64,000 nt of DNA from Aurantiochytrium sp. KH105 (Eukaryota > Sar > Bigyra > Thraustochytrida > Thraustochytriidae). The notes beneath the pieces were generated by a model. That model had not been told where the DNA came from. It saw only the letters and a program-made list of their open reading frames with translations, and searched no databases. Numbering within the stretch: the first letter of the stretch is position 1; each line of letters begins with the position of its first letter. A program made the position numbers and the translations under genes. The stretch covers positions 62,001-126,000 of the forward strand of contig BGKB01000130.1 in assembly GCA_003116975.1 (NCBI GenBank). The letters are read 5' to 3'. Below, piece by piece: positions 9,087-19,028 of the stretch.

Positions 9087-9805
9087 CGTGCCTGCGCTCT
9101 TTCGCGCAGCGTCGCGCAGCGCCGCTTGCCTTGCCTTGCCTTTCGCCCTCGAAGTTCTTCCCCGGCCCAGACCGTCCGTCCGTTCGATCCTCCGGGCGCT
9201 CTTGCGCTCGTCCGTTCGAGCTTTGCCGCGGTGCAGGGCACCCGCCGGCCGGCCGGCCGCGCGCTGCGCCTCGACCTCGCGCCTGCGTCGCGAGCAAGCG
9301 TAGCGGGCACGCGGCGACGCTGTGCGCTTGCGGATTGCTGGCACCCTTTTCGCGCGCAGGCTGGCGCTGCCTGAGGTAGTTGGCGACAGGCAATCCCTCG
9401 CGCATCATAACTGACCGTGACCGTTTCGGGCGTAGAACGGACTACCGGCCGCCTACCGGCCATTCTTTGGCGACGCAAAGTCTGCCGTCGGGGTGGGTGG
9501 CACTGGCACTCCACTTCGCAGCCTCGCCGTCTGTCGTGAGGCATTATGGCGCCCGCCTGGTGAATTTGCACATTTGGTGAAAGCTCGCTTGGTTGACTCG
9601 CCTTCGACGAAAAGTCTTGCTGCAACAAACAGAGAAGAGCTGTATCGTTGTTGTTTGTGTGTGAGTGTGCGGCATTCACCAAGAAATTGTTTGGCCTGGG
9701 CTTGGCTTGACGTGTCGTGGCAAGGCAAGGTGTGACCCAATTTAGAATTCTGAAGAAAGCTCCGTGCTAAAAGCAGATAGTTACTTTACAAATGGGTGTA
9801 GGCTA
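9087..9805. other. Intergenic region and leader of the FOP-like gene
   Basis: About 720 bases. The part next to the FOP-like start (9087-9344) is GC-rich and open on the minus strand but gives an Arg/Ala-rich translation with no conservation I recognise. The rest shows no gene. Confidence 0.5.
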
Positions 9806-10318
9806 TTAGTACGTACTCATTTGGCGAATCGCGTGTCGTGGTCGACCTGGACGATCAGCTGCAGAGCGCTTCTGTGAAGAGGAATGAACTTTTGATGCCG
9901 GCTTGGCTGATCTTCTCGAGCTCAATGATGATACGGGGCCCTCATGGATAGACGACGAAGATGATGACGTGGATAATTTTCGAGCTTCAGACGTTGACGT
10001 GCTGGCCTTGGAGAGCGAGGAAACTCCCCGATGTGATTTTCCAAGACCACGAGAGCGTGGCGGGGAGTGCTGTTTGACGTCTTCTTCACGAAGATCATCT
10101 CCCGTGGTATTTCCCTCGTCATCCACGCTCGACTGCTGTGCTTTAAGCGCCGCGACGAGGGCTGCAAAGCGATCGTCCAGCTCTGCACTCAGCGCAGCCG
10201 CTTGCGCGTTCCCCATGGGCAGCCGCGCCGTCTGTAAGGCCTCCGCCTGCCACGAGGCCACACGCAGCTCGGCACGCCGCACGCTTAGCGCTCGAGCCTG
10301 CGCGCCGGCCCCGTCCAT
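9806..10318 (-). CDS. Hypothetical Ser-rich small protein
   Basis: 170 residues. The N-terminal 70 residues are Ala/Leu/Arg-rich and probably helical (LSAELDDRFAALVAALKAQQ), suggesting a short coiled coil. The C-terminal 100 residues are Ser/Arg/Lys-rich, basic and disordered, with a poly-Ser run. No domain recognised. GC-rich third positions in the first half and an ordered-to-disordered transition make it a plausible gene; it could also be one exon of a larger gene. It lies head-to-tail downstream of the ORF cluster at 10.5-11.1 kb on the same strand. Confidence 0.45.
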   Translation of the reverse strand: MDGAGAQARALSVRRAELRVASWQAEALQTARLPMGNAQAAALSAELDDRFAALVAALKAQQSSVDDEGNTTGDDLREEDVKQHSPPRSRGLGKSHRGVSSLSKASTSTSEARKLSTSSSSSSIHEGPVSSLSSRRSAKPASKVHSSSQKRSAADRPGRPRHAIRQMSTY

Positions 10319-11139
10319 GCTGCTATACGACGCGTCGTAGCTCCTTCGCTAACTCGTTTGCTTCTCTCCCATTGCGAGTTGAGTGAGTTGGCGGCGGTCA
10401 GCTTAAGCGCGAGCGAGAACGCTGTTTTGGCTATTCCTACGGTTTATCTACCTTGGTGTCTACATCTATCCGGTGGCACGTGCAGGTGCCATCTGTGCCA
10501 GTAAGAAGAGGGTGTACTCTAGAAATTAAGTCTCGTCGAGATCAGGGTGGCGAGACCCGAGCTTGTATCTCTCGCCTTTCGAGGGCGCAAAGGATTCCGT
10601 AGGAAGAATGTCGTCGCTCGTTGGCCGCTGACCATTTTTCAGTAGCCATACTAGGGTATTACTTATTTTTGTCGAGTTGAACGTCTGACAGCGCCTGCTT
10701 ACTTTGAAAACCAATGATTCATTGTAGCGTCCGAGGTCGACACCGACGATAGAAAGTCCAATTCGATGCTGCAAACATGTTTTAGAAAGCTCGCCGGCAT
10801 TTGATGCGGGAGGCCATCCTTCTTTTGCTTCATCTTGTCCGCCATCAACCAAGTCTTGATGGACACATCATCGACTCCGTAAATCCAACGTGAAGTAAGG
10901 TGTAGTCATCGTCGCGCATCGATCGAAAACCCTCCAGAATTGAGAATTGGAAGCCTCATGGGCGTCGAGCCTTCGTCATCCGCGCTCAAGCCGGGTCGGC
11001 TGCTTAGGTCAATCACGGTCACCACTATTTTAGTGAGAGAGTGCTGGCTCCTCACAATACACAGCTTTGACGCGGCGGCCTCGAGAGACGCCAGCAATCA
11101 CAGAAGCGGTCGGAGCAAAACCAGCCTTGCCTAGGTGAC
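10319..11139. other. Intergenic region with broken minus-strand open frames
   Basis: About 820 bases between the small Ser-rich ORF and the RhoGEF. It contains the uncertain minus-strand frames listed separately at 10526-11097 and the leader of the RhoGEF. AT content is somewhat higher than in flanking genes. Confidence 0.5.
10526..11097 (-). pseudogene. Cluster of overlapping short minus-strand open frames, possible unmodelled multi-exon gene or relic
   Basis: On the minus strand, protein-like segments occur in different frames: 11097-10906 (63 codons, containing TKIVVTVIDLSSRPGLSADD), an open stretch near 10900-10705 including GVDDVSIKTWLMADKMKQKK and ending NHWFSK, and 10852-10526 (108 codons, containing LSIVGVDLGRYNESLVFK and ending RHPDLDET). 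No single frame spans them. I could not place splice sites that join them convincingly, so this could be a spliced gene, a decayed gene or chance. No family recognised. Confidence 0.2.
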
Positions 11140-14100
11140 TTGCTGGCTGACCGACTAGCGTCGCCGCCAAGGCTCTGTGGCTTTCGCAGCAGCGCTCACG
11201 ATCAGCAACATCAGGGTAGTACGACACGGGCAAATCGAGAGATGATGGCGGCGGAGATGGACCGTGCACAGCAGGACCAGCAGAAGGCTGATTCTGAGGG
11301 TCCACAAGGCCAAGAGCACGAGCAAGAGCAAGAACCAGAGCCCTGGCACCCCTCGGAAAAGGCGGAGCAAGGATCTCAAGCCTTGCAGCTGTCGCGCGAA
11401 GAACAGCCCGAAGAAAACGATGGGGTGAAGCCGCCACCAAGTAAAGAGGACGAAGAATGGATGCAAGCTGCCTTCGAAGGCATGGGCGTCGAAGATGATC
11501 GTGACGCCGGCACTCGTGACGAGGACGATGGAGAAATGGCCACCGATCTCCCCCCTTCTTCTTCCACACTTCCCTTTGACGAAATCGCCGACACGTTCGC
11601 AGAATATGAGAATGTTCCGACTGTCGATGCAGCCCATCTCGACCGTCTCATCGAAGAGCTCGTGACCTCCGAAGCACGCTACGTGGAGTTTCTTGAATCC
11701 TTGCTCGAGGTCTATATGTCTCCGATCGAGGAGATGGACGAGCTGTGGAAACGCGAGGTCATGAACCGTCGCGAGGTCGCGGCCACCTTCTCCTACATTG
11801 GCCAAATTCGCATTTTGGGCGCAGAGCTCCTTGCTCACTTGCAACGTCGACTTGCTCGCGTACAGTCGGATTCCGATGAGAGTGCGACGAAAATCAAGAT
11901 GGCAAAAGAAGCCTGCAGTGCTGTGACCCGCTTCGCCTCGCTCTTCAAGCTCTACGCTCGTTATGCCGCGACATTTTACCGCTCGACGCAAGCGCTTGTC
12001 GAGCTTCAAGCGCAGGAACCTGGATTTGCATCATTCTTGCGCGCGCGTCAGCCAGCTGCCCGCGGGCAGAGCATTGATGCCCTTCTCATCATGCCCGTTC
12101 AGCGTTTACCTCGTTTCCAACTCTTTTTGAAACAGGTCATTGGCGCACTCGAAACATACGGCGCCGACGCTGACGAGCACAAGCACATCGCGCAGGCTGC
12201 TCTAGAGACTGCTACGCGTACGCTTGACTGCGTCGAAAATGCAATCCAGTATGTGGATAACTCCGTCCAAGACGAAAAGGACTATGGCGTCCTCGTCGAC
12301 TTGCAAGCCAGGCTTGCGGCCGACCAACTCGATGTTGTCTCTGGATTCGCGGACGGCCGCCGTTTGCTCAAGCAAGGCGAGCTCACAAAAGCGAGCAAAG
12401 AGGGCTCCAAAATGGAAAAGCTCCATTTTGTTCTCCTCACCGACATTCTCTTTTACGCAGAGTCCCGGAATCGCGACGGGAAGCTTCGACTTCGCCGCGA
12501 GCTCCCGCGGGGATCCTTCTCTGCTCACGCAGCAGAAGCTGACCGCGAGGAAGATTACGGATATGAGGGTAAACGTTTGTATATTGACACCGCCTCAAAG
12601 CGCTTGGATCTTTTCGCTTCGAGTAAGCACGAAAGAGATACCTGGCTCGAGGCATTGCAAGACATGGCACAAGAGCCGAAATCGTACGAGCAGGTCTTGG
12701 AACATGAGAAGCAGGCCGCCAAGGACGCAAAAGCGAGAGAGCGCACGGCAAATCCATCGCGTACGGACTCGGTCGAGGATCTCGGGGCCCTGGAAAGACA
12801 CAACGATTATGAAGTCACATCCACCGCAGCTGCTCAATACGCGCGGGATCTGGAAGCGGAGGCCTTTCCGCAGTCAGAGGCCATACAAGTGGACCACACG
12901 CACGCAGAGGCTGTATCAGACTCCGCGGAAGCTGCGCAGAACATCGGGACCGATGCACCTGCGTCTCTCGACGAAAACATCGACAGCGACGATTATGGCG
13001 ACCATGATCAAACCGGGGCGGATACGGAATCGCTTCCCGCCGAGATTGATGTCGAAATTGCAGATGACGCTGCCTTGGCAACAGCCGCGCTCAATTCTGC
13101 TACGCGCAACAAGGCCGCACCCCCAAGTGTATGGGATTCGCCACTCCACGAGCCAGAGTCACCGCGCGCGACGAGTGCTCGAGATTCGATTCGACGTGGG
13201 CCCACAGCACTCACCGAAGCCCTTATTGAAGGTGAACAGACATACTCGGACGAACTTTCTGTGCTTCTCCGCGTGTTTGTGCAGCCAATGCTCGATATTT
13301 CAGTGGGAGGCCATCTCAAGTACGAGTACGACCGCGCTGCGATGCGAAAGGCCCGTTCTCTGCTCGCTGGCGCCAATGTGCAAGTCTGCCTGCACTCCTT
13401 GGTCCAACTCGAACTCCTGCAGCAAGGCATTGTCGATCTTTTCCGAAATGAGTGGCAAGACTTCATCAAGCAGGCGCAGACAAGCCCCTCCCGCGCCCCA
13501 CCTGCTGTGCAGATTCCAGAGTTTGTGCCCGAGGTCTTTGAGACGATTATTGCACTTTTGGCGCTTTACTCTTCCTACATTGAGCGTCACGAGGCCTTGA
13601 TGGAAACGCTACAGCTGCCCACGATGGAGGACCTTCGTCGCTCTCTGGAGCGTCACGAGGCTTGCAAAGGCAAGCCGATGCATGTCTTTCTCAGCGCACC
13701 CGTGGCGCGACCTCTTTACTACCGCCAGCTCGTTGATGAATTTGTTCAAGCGTCCAAAGACTTTCAGAGCAGCGAGGCGATTCAGGCTCGCCTCGAACAG
13801 TGCAAAACAGCGCTTCAGGAGGTTGAGGCTCGCGTCAATGTTGCGTCCTCGCGTCATCAAAACACAGAAGACCTGCTTCGTGTTGAGCGGTCGCTCACGC
13901 CAACACGCTCTGGAATCCTCAACCGTGCAATTCGTTCAGCTTCATCGCGCAAGCTCAACTCAACCGCCCGGGCGCTGCAGAGTCTCGGGACCTCCAAAAA
14001 ATCTCCAGAAATCGTCAAGACCTCGCGGAGGCTTTTGCTCGAGGCTGACATGGTCAAGGTGTGCAGTCGGCGACCCAAGCGCCGTCACTTCTGGCTTTTT

Positions 14101-14763
14101 AACGACATGTTCATGTACGGTATTCCAGTGAGCTCGGATGTCAAGACGTACCACTTTCGTGAGGCCATTCCAATCTCCAATTGTTTCGCAGTCGCTGCTC
14201 GAGATAGGATCGAGATCTCGCGTGCGCCTGAGGCGCACCAAGCGCGCGTGGGCTCTGCCGTGCTTTCTTCCTTTGAGAGCTTGCTGGAGAATGAAGAGTC
14301 TTCGCTCGAGCAATTGGCCACGGCACGGAGCGGGTCAGAGGCAAGCCCGTACTTTGATCTCGACGTCAACGCTTTCCAAATCCGCTCAACGGTAAAGTCT
14401 TTCGTGATTATTGCGCCGTCAGTCGCAGAAAAGCATCGGTGGGTCGACGCAATAAACAATGCCGCCTCTTTTGCCTTGCGCTGTCCCGTTCCAGGAAAGT
14501 TTAAGTTCTACCTTCCGGTTCTATACCCCGTCAAGCTGTCTGGGGGCAAGTGCGGGCGCTGCAAAAAGTATGTTCTTTCCCTTGCGGTTGCTCAACACAT
14601 GGCGGTCTCATCAGATCTCCATTGCCACATTTGCGGGGCTGCCGTGTGTGGGAATTGTGCACTGCCTTGTCCCACGTTTCTAGGCTGTGCCGTGGGTCAA
14701 GTCTGCGTGAAGTGCAATGCTGAAGTGTGTAGGCGTGACCTGGAGTTTCAAGCGCTCCCATAA
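11140..14763 (+). CDS. RhoGEF with two DH-PH modules and a C-terminal FYVE-like zinc finger
   Basis: 1207 residues from ATG 11140; an in-frame ATG at 11242 (MMAAEMDRAQ) may be the true start. The first 165 residues are acidic and Gln/Glu-rich. A DH domain follows at about 168-371, with the typical LIEELVTSEARYVEFL helix and LLIMPVQRLPRFQLFLKQV motif. A PH domain lies at about 408-510, ending in the W of RDTWLEALQ. After a linker comes a second, more divergent DH (about 690-907, ALTEALIEGEQTYSDEL) and a second PH (about 955-1107, ending KHRWVDAINNAA). The C-terminus (about 1136-1190) carries paired cysteines CGRC, CHIC, CGNC and CVKC, as in FYVE fingers. DH-PH units load GTP on Rho-family GTPases and PH/FYVE modules bind phosphoinositides, so action on a PI3P or plasma membrane is inferred. 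The doubled cassette resembles FGD-type and protist RhoGEFs. Confidence 0.88.
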   Translation: MLADRLASPPRLCGFRSSAHDQQHQGSTTRANREMMAAEMDRAQQDQQKADSEGPQGQEHEQEQEPEPWHPSEKAEQGSQALQLSREEQPEENDGVKPPPSKEDEEWMQAAFEGMGVEDDRDAGTRDEDDGEMATDLPPSSSTLPFDEIADTFAEYENVPTVDAAHLDRLIEELVTSEARYVEFLESLLEVYMSPIEEMDELWKREVMNRREVAATFSYIGQIRILGAELLAHLQRRLARVQSDSDESATKIKMAKEACSAVTRFASLFKLYARYAATFYRSTQALVELQAQEPGFASFLRARQPAARGQSIDALLIMPVQRLPRFQLFLKQVIGALETYGADADEHKHIAQAALETATRTLDCVENAIQYVDNSVQDEKDYGVLVDLQARLAADQLDVVSGFADGRRLLKQGELTKASKEGSKMEKLHFVLLTDILFYAESRNRDGKLRLRRELPRGSFSAHAAEADREEDYGYEGKRLYIDTASKRLDLFASSKHERDTWLEALQDMAQEPKSYEQVLEHEKQAAKDAKARERTANPSRTDSVEDLGALERHNDYEVTSTAAAQYARDLEAEAFPQSEAIQVDHTHAEAVSDSAEAAQNIGTDAPASLDENIDSDDYGDHDQTGADTESLPAEIDVEIADDAALATAALNSATRNKAAPPSVWDSPLHEPESPRATSARDSIRRGPTALTEALIEGEQTYSDELSVLLRVFVQPMLDISVGGHLKYEYDRAAMRKARSLLAGANVQVCLHSLVQLELLQQGIVDLFRNEWQDFIKQAQTSPSRAPPAVQIPEFVPEVFETIIALLALYSSYIERHEALMETLQLPTMEDLRRSLERHEACKGKPMHVFLSAPVARPLYYRQLVDEFVQASKDFQSSEAIQARLEQCKTALQEVEARVNVASSRHQNTEDLLRVERSLTPTRSGILNRAIRSASSRKLNSTARALQSLGTSKKSPEIVKTSRRLLLEADMVKVCSRRPKRRHFWLFNDMFMYGIPVSSDVKTYHFREAIPISNCFAVAARDRIEISRAPEAHQARVGSAVLSSFESLLENEESSLEQLATARSGSEASPYFDLDVNAFQIRSTVKSFVIIAPSVAEKHRWVDAINNAASFALRCPVPGKFKFYLPVLYPVKLSGGKCGRCKKYVLSLAVAQHMAVSSDLHCHICGAAVCGNCALPCPTFLGCAVGQVCVKCNAEVCRRDLEFQALP

Positions 14764-14873
14764 CAATGACGTGGACAAAGTTTGGAAATCTAGGTATATT
14801 GTGGTAGTTCGACAAATATTCAGAATCAAGGATTCCTGTTTCTCGCGGCAAAAGACGGTCCCATTGTATGCTA

Positions 14874-17800
14874 TCATTGCAGTTGCTGCTGCTGCTGCTG
14901 CTGCTGATGGAGGAAATGCTTCGCAACAATAAGAGCCGCTCCTACGCTGCCGAGCAATGGCACTACGAGCGAGTACGGAAAGGCTTTGGGGGCTCTGTTC
15001 TCGGCATCCTCGTACCGTTTGAGAATTGCAAACGTCGCAGCATCAAGTATCGTTGGGCGCGATGTCAGCAGCATTGCTTCAGCGTCGCCGAAACAGAGCT
15101 CTCGAACACGCTCGGGAGCTTCTTGCAAGAAAAAGTCTCTGCAGAGTCTGCAAGCTTGTCGTCGAACGACTCCAACATCTTGTCTTGCGTATTTGGCGAA
15201 ACTTGCTTGCAAAGCGACGCCCGTGGGTGACCTATCGATATCTTCCATGATGCGGTACCACTGAAGCAGGCTGTCATAGGTTTCAGGGCCATAAAAATGC
15301 AAGTCGAAATTCAGCCAGGTAAAGGCATCGTCTGGCAAAGAGTTGTCCGCGTCTGCAGATCCAGAGGTTTTCTTTTCGGCCGGAGCAAGTTTTGATTCGG
15401 AGGTCTGGTCGTCGTCTTCTCGCGGAGTATCCCAGGGCTGTTCTGGAAACGCGAGATCCGGATAGTCACGTTTGATTGCCTTCTCGCCGTCTTCAACGCG
15501 AGCTCTCGCCTGCGCTCGCTCGCGCGCACGTTTCGCTTCCTCGACACGACCCGTTTTCGCCTTTTCGCCGCTCACCAAGGCGCCCATCATCCACGACGCT
15601 ATCGGCTCACGCGCAAGAATGCTAGGCATCTTTGCGCGCCGTGAGGGTGTGCCGGAATCGCCTTCGAGGCCCGTATCGCTATGTGTATCATCCTCTTCGC
15701 CAGACTCCACGTCATCATCGTCATCATCTTCATCTTCCTCCTCCTCAGCGTACTCGGTGCCTCCCGCAGACGACTGCAAACTTTTCGCCGTGAGCCGCCG
15801 CTTCATCATTGCGCGAGCTGTACTTTCAATGATTGCGACGAGCTCCCCCGCGTCGATCACTCGAGCACTCAGAGTGCATTTCCCGTCTCTGCGTCGCGTG
15901 CCAGCCATGCCAAGAAAAAAGGCATTGTCGCTTCGACCTACGATCTTGTGGCGGTACGCATACCTCGGTTCCTTCACAGCTCTACCATTCTCGGCAAGCA
16001 GTGCCGGGTCGACATGGCCGGTCTCGAGGAAAGGCAGGTTGCCCACAAAAGCGCCACGCGGGGTCCCCGCAACTGGACCAAGACAGTACTGAGCGATAGC
16101 GACCTTTGGGTCGACTCTGTCATGAATGATGGACGTTCGGAAGCTGCATCCGACTTCTGAGCCACACAGGAGCGTCGCCACCCGGCCGCTTTTCTCCTCT
16201 TGCCAGGCGAACAAAAGGTCCAAGAGCCGCGTACATTCATCCACATGATACGGCCAAGAGTGTTGCACTCTCGGATCGAGTGCGGCGCGTGATTGGGCAT
16301 CAAGTGGCCCATCGTCCAGGATGGGCTCGTCTGTGGCAACCAAGAGTACGCGCGTCGCGGCTGCTTCACTGAGAACTGCGTAGTCGAGCGCATCCCATAC
16401 CACAGCTGGCAATTTGGGGGCGTCGACGGCACGTTCGTGGGGGAGCTGCGCGAGAAGCGTCGCTGGCGAAAGAAGAAGCACGCTTGTACTGGGGCCACAG
16501 GAGCAAATGACATCCTCATCACCCGTTGATAAGCGCAGGCCGACCTGAAAGTCTCGAGCCACATCGAGCGCAATCGCTCGCACCGTTTGGTACCATGGCA
16601 CAAGGTCTGGGTCTTCGGCAAAGCTTCGAGGGGGCTCAATATCGAGGGAAGAGAGGCACATGATATTGGCTACTGAGGAAAACAGTGTCGTGAGATCTGC
16701 CAGACTCCAGAGAGATCGATACACGTTTCGGATTGCTTCCTCAATAGCTTCTCTGACTTCTCGCGTGACGTCCTTTGACAGCTCATAGGGCGAGCGGGCT
16801 TTGGCAAGACCCCGCACTGTCCATTCGAGCTCGGCCTGCGCAAAGTGCAAGTCTACCTGACCACCAAGATGCAACGCCACTCCGGGTGTGACTTTGACAT
16901 TTACTCGCGCGCGAGCTTGGCACGCATCGAACCACGCGGACCTGCTTTCATGCGTCAGCGCGTTTCGGTAAAACGCAAAGACCGCAACTTCACTTTCAGC
17001 GCCAAGAGCGATGTGCTCTGGCGATGGCATCGTGTGCACACGCGCTGTCGAGTTGCTGTCCTCTGAGAGACCTGTAACATGAAAGACATACTCTCGGTCA
17101 GGGCGGAGAGAACCTTTGAAGCAGAATCTACAAGCCCTTCTCGCATGCACCACAGGAATTCGTACTTGAATCCGCTGGCCTGAGACTTGGTCTTGGGCAT
17201 GGCAAACAAGCGCGCACGCCTCGTCGACTTCGACGAGTACAACAGCACTGTCGTGGGTGACCTGGCCCACGATTGGTCCGAGCAGAATGCGTGGCTGGCG
17301 ATCCCCGTCTGCCTCAGCTCGGACCAAGTTCGCCCGGACCGTGTCGAGAGAAATTCCCACGGATGCAAAACAAGGATTCTCCGCGTCCTCAAGAGAAGCA
17401 GTGTCATGGTGCTGAAACCCGATCTGCGCGAGGGGCTCGAGCTGAAAAGCGTCGGCCGGCTCGTCACGGATAACACGCTTCAAGGTCAGACTCCCTCGAC
17501 TTTCGGATGTGCGAAAGGCAGAGAGGAGGCTTGTGTCGTAGCATCGACTGGTGACGGGTGGCACCGTGACCTGCACAAGCGCAGCACGAGAGGTCGACTC
17601 AGAGGTCAACAATGTGCGTACAGGCCGAGCAAGCGGCCCGCCGCCACACACCAGCACAATTTCTGCGTCCGCGCGCCAGGAAAAGAGGAGGTTCAAAAGA
17701 ATCGACTGCTCCTTGGCGTTAACAGTCCACTCGTCGTAGGCCTCATCGGCATTTTCACAAACACGACCATACGGGACCACGGGGCGATCGGTGACGACGA

Positions 17801-19028
17801 CGAGGTTCTTCAGGTGCATGTGATGCTTTAGAAGCGCAGCAGTCTGCTGCCATTGCTGTGTGCTGATCAGGGGACCCACAGGCCAAGGCGTCGGACTCCC
17901 ATCCGGCTTGAATTGCGATGCACGTGAGTCTAGAAAAAGGACGGCAGACTCACTTGTTAGAGCCGCCATGAAAGTTTCCTCATTTCCTGTGCCATTAACC
18001 CCCCAAGGAATCGGGGCAACATTTGCCTCTGCGGGGTCCCAGAGGGCACGTTGATACTCGCGGAACACACGTTGCGCAAGAACGAGTAGTTTCGGTGGAT
18101 ATGCTTCGTCGGACATTGCGTAGACTCGTGAATTTCGTCTTGGCGATGGCGAAGCCTCCATATCAGACCATATCATGAGATTGGAGGTCGCTGCCAAGAC
18201 ACGTCGCACCTCCGGGTGGTTCCAGGTGTCTCGATACACTTGCCGAAGCTCCTCGCACACGCAAGACTCGATGCGGGCCACTTCAATTGGAGTGATAGCA
18301 GAGCCCGGGAGCGCCTCTCGTTTGGCGAGATGGGAGATCATGATGGCGCATCGAGAAAACTTGGCTCGTAGGTCCACTTGGCCGCCAAGGTGCAAAAGCA
18401 CGTCCAATGCGTCTGCATCCGCGCGGCGCCAGAGTGCGCCCCAAAGCTTTTGCACTTCCTCTGGAGCAGCAACGCCCACTGCATTGCCGTGGACGGCTGC
18501 CATCTGAAGGGGTTGCCTGCTTTGCAGAGTGCGCAAGGTGCCCGTACGTTCTAGCGTATCGGACCGTCGCACCCCAGAGAATACTACACGATAGCGCAAG
18601 CCCGGGTCCAGGTCCGCAATTTGAAAAACGCCTGGTGATCGGGCTGTGAACCACTGTCGCACGCGCTGCACCTCGCGTCCTCCAGGGTGCATTTTATCGA
18701 CGAGGCACACATGGCACTCAAGCTCTGCATCGCGGTCGACTTCGAGAAGAACGCGAGCGGATGATTCTGTGACGAGGCCGATGACTGGCCCAACGAGGAC
18801 GTTGGCCTCGCCAAAGCGTGCAGACGCTCCCATCATGATCCCGGAGCTACCCGCTTCATCCGGGAGCGCGGAGTCCGAATTTGCATTTGCCTGCACCCGG
18901 GCTAGTTGCGCGGTGACTGCCTCCAGCTCGTGGCGTTGAGCCGTGTGAGCCGAAGTCACTCGCTGTTCGAGCACACGCAGCTCTGCGAGGACTCCTTGCA
19001 CTTGCTGGCCCGTTTGGGCGTTGCCCAT
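14874..19028 (-). CDS. N-myristoylated tandem PhoD-like (metallophosphatase-fold) protein, probably catalytically degenerate
   Basis: 1384 residues from ATG 19028; the start MGNAQTGQ is an N-myristoylation signal, so I prefer it to the in-frame ATG at 19139. A short coiled coil is followed by two homologous PhoD-like units: an N-terminal beta domain (LVGPVIGLVTESSARVLLEV; second copy LLGPIVGQVTHDSAVVLVEV), then a phosphatase-like domain. Each copy has LHLGGQVDL (near residues 213 and 719), where PhoD enzymes have a GDQ-Y metal-binding motif, and a degenerate equivalent of the W-D-D-H motif (MIWSDMEA; second copy CLSSLDIE). An acidic linker, a charged coiled region and a C-terminal hydrophobic segment (VVPLLGSVGAALIVA) follow, then poly-Gln encoded by a CTG/CAG run. 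Lipidation and the tail segment suggest membrane association. With canonical aspartates missing, a scaffold or sensor role is more likely than phosphodiesterase activity (inference). The 3' end converges on the RhoGEF with 110 bases between. Confidence 0.8.
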   Translation of the reverse strand: MGNAQTGQQVQGVLAELRVLEQRVTSAHTAQRHELEAVTAQLARVQANANSDSALPDEAGSSGIMMGASARFGEANVLVGPVIGLVTESSARVLLEVDRDAELECHVCLVDKMHPGGREVQRVRQWFTARSPGVFQIADLDPGLRYRVVFSGVRRSDTLERTGTLRTLQSRQPLQMAAVHGNAVGVAAPEEVQKLWGALWRRADADALDVLLHLGGQVDLRAKFSRCAIMISHLAKREALPGSAITPIEVARIESCVCEELRQVYRDTWNHPEVRRVLAATSNLMIWSDMEASPSPRRNSRVYAMSDEAYPPKLLVLAQRVFREYQRALWDPAEANVAPIPWGVNGTGNEETFMAALTSESAVLFLDSRASQFKPDGSPTPWPVGPLISTQQWQQTAALLKHHMHLKNLVVVTDRPVVPYGRVCENADEAYDEWTVNAKEQSILLNLLFSWRADAEIVLVCGGGPLARPVRTLLTSESTSRAALVQVTVPPVTSRCYDTSLLSAFRTSESRGSLTLKRVIRDEPADAFQLEPLAQIGFQHHDTASLEDAENPCFASVGISLDTVRANLVRAEADGDRQPRILLGPIVGQVTHDSAVVLVEVDEACALVCHAQDQVSGQRIQVRIPVVHARRACRFCFKGSLRPDREYVFHVTGLSEDSNSTARVHTMPSPEHIALGAESEVAVFAFYRNALTHESRSAWFDACQARARVNVKVTPGVALHLGGQVDLHFAQAELEWTVRGLAKARSPYELSKDVTREVREAIEEAIRNVYRSLWSLADLTTLFSSVANIMCLSSLDIEPPRSFAEDPDLVPWYQTVRAIALDVARDFQVGLRLSTGDEDVICSCGPSTSVLLLSPATLLAQLPHERAVDAPKLPAVVWDALDYAVLSEAAATRVLLVATDEPILDDGPLDAQSRAALDPRVQHSWPYHVDECTRLLDLLFAWQEEKSGRVATLLCGSEVGCSFRTSIIHDRVDPKVAIAQYCLGPVAGTPRGAFVGNLPFLETGHVDPALLAENGRAVKEPRYAYRHKIVGRSDNAFFLGMAGTRRRDGKCTLSARVIDAGELVAIIESTARAMMKRRLTAKSLQSSAGGTEYAEEEEDEDDDDDDVESGEEDDTHSDTGLEGDSGTPSRRAKMPSILAREPIASWMMGALVSGEKAKTGRVEEAKRARERAQARARVEDGEKAIKRDYPDLAFPEQPWDTPREDDDQTSESKLAPAEKKTSGSADADNSLPDDAFTWLNFDLHFYGPETYDSLLQWYRIMEDIDRSPTGVALQASFAKYARQDVGVVRRQACRLCRDFFLQEAPERVRELCFGDAEAMLLTSRPTILDAATFAILKRYEDAENRAPKAFPYSLVVPLLGSVGAALIVAKHFLHQQQQQQQQLQ
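14884..14906. repeat. CTG/CAG run encoding the poly-Gln C-terminus of the PhoD-like protein
   Basis: Seven uninterrupted GCT/CTG units on the plus strand; on the coding (minus) strand they read CAG and give the terminal poly-Gln, so length changes here would alter the protein tail. Confidence 0.8.

Noticed and set aside
8339-9682. 447-codon minus-strand frame overlapping the FOP-like gene start
   Set aside because: Out of frame with the conserved FOP domain, Arg-rich and without any recognised motif.
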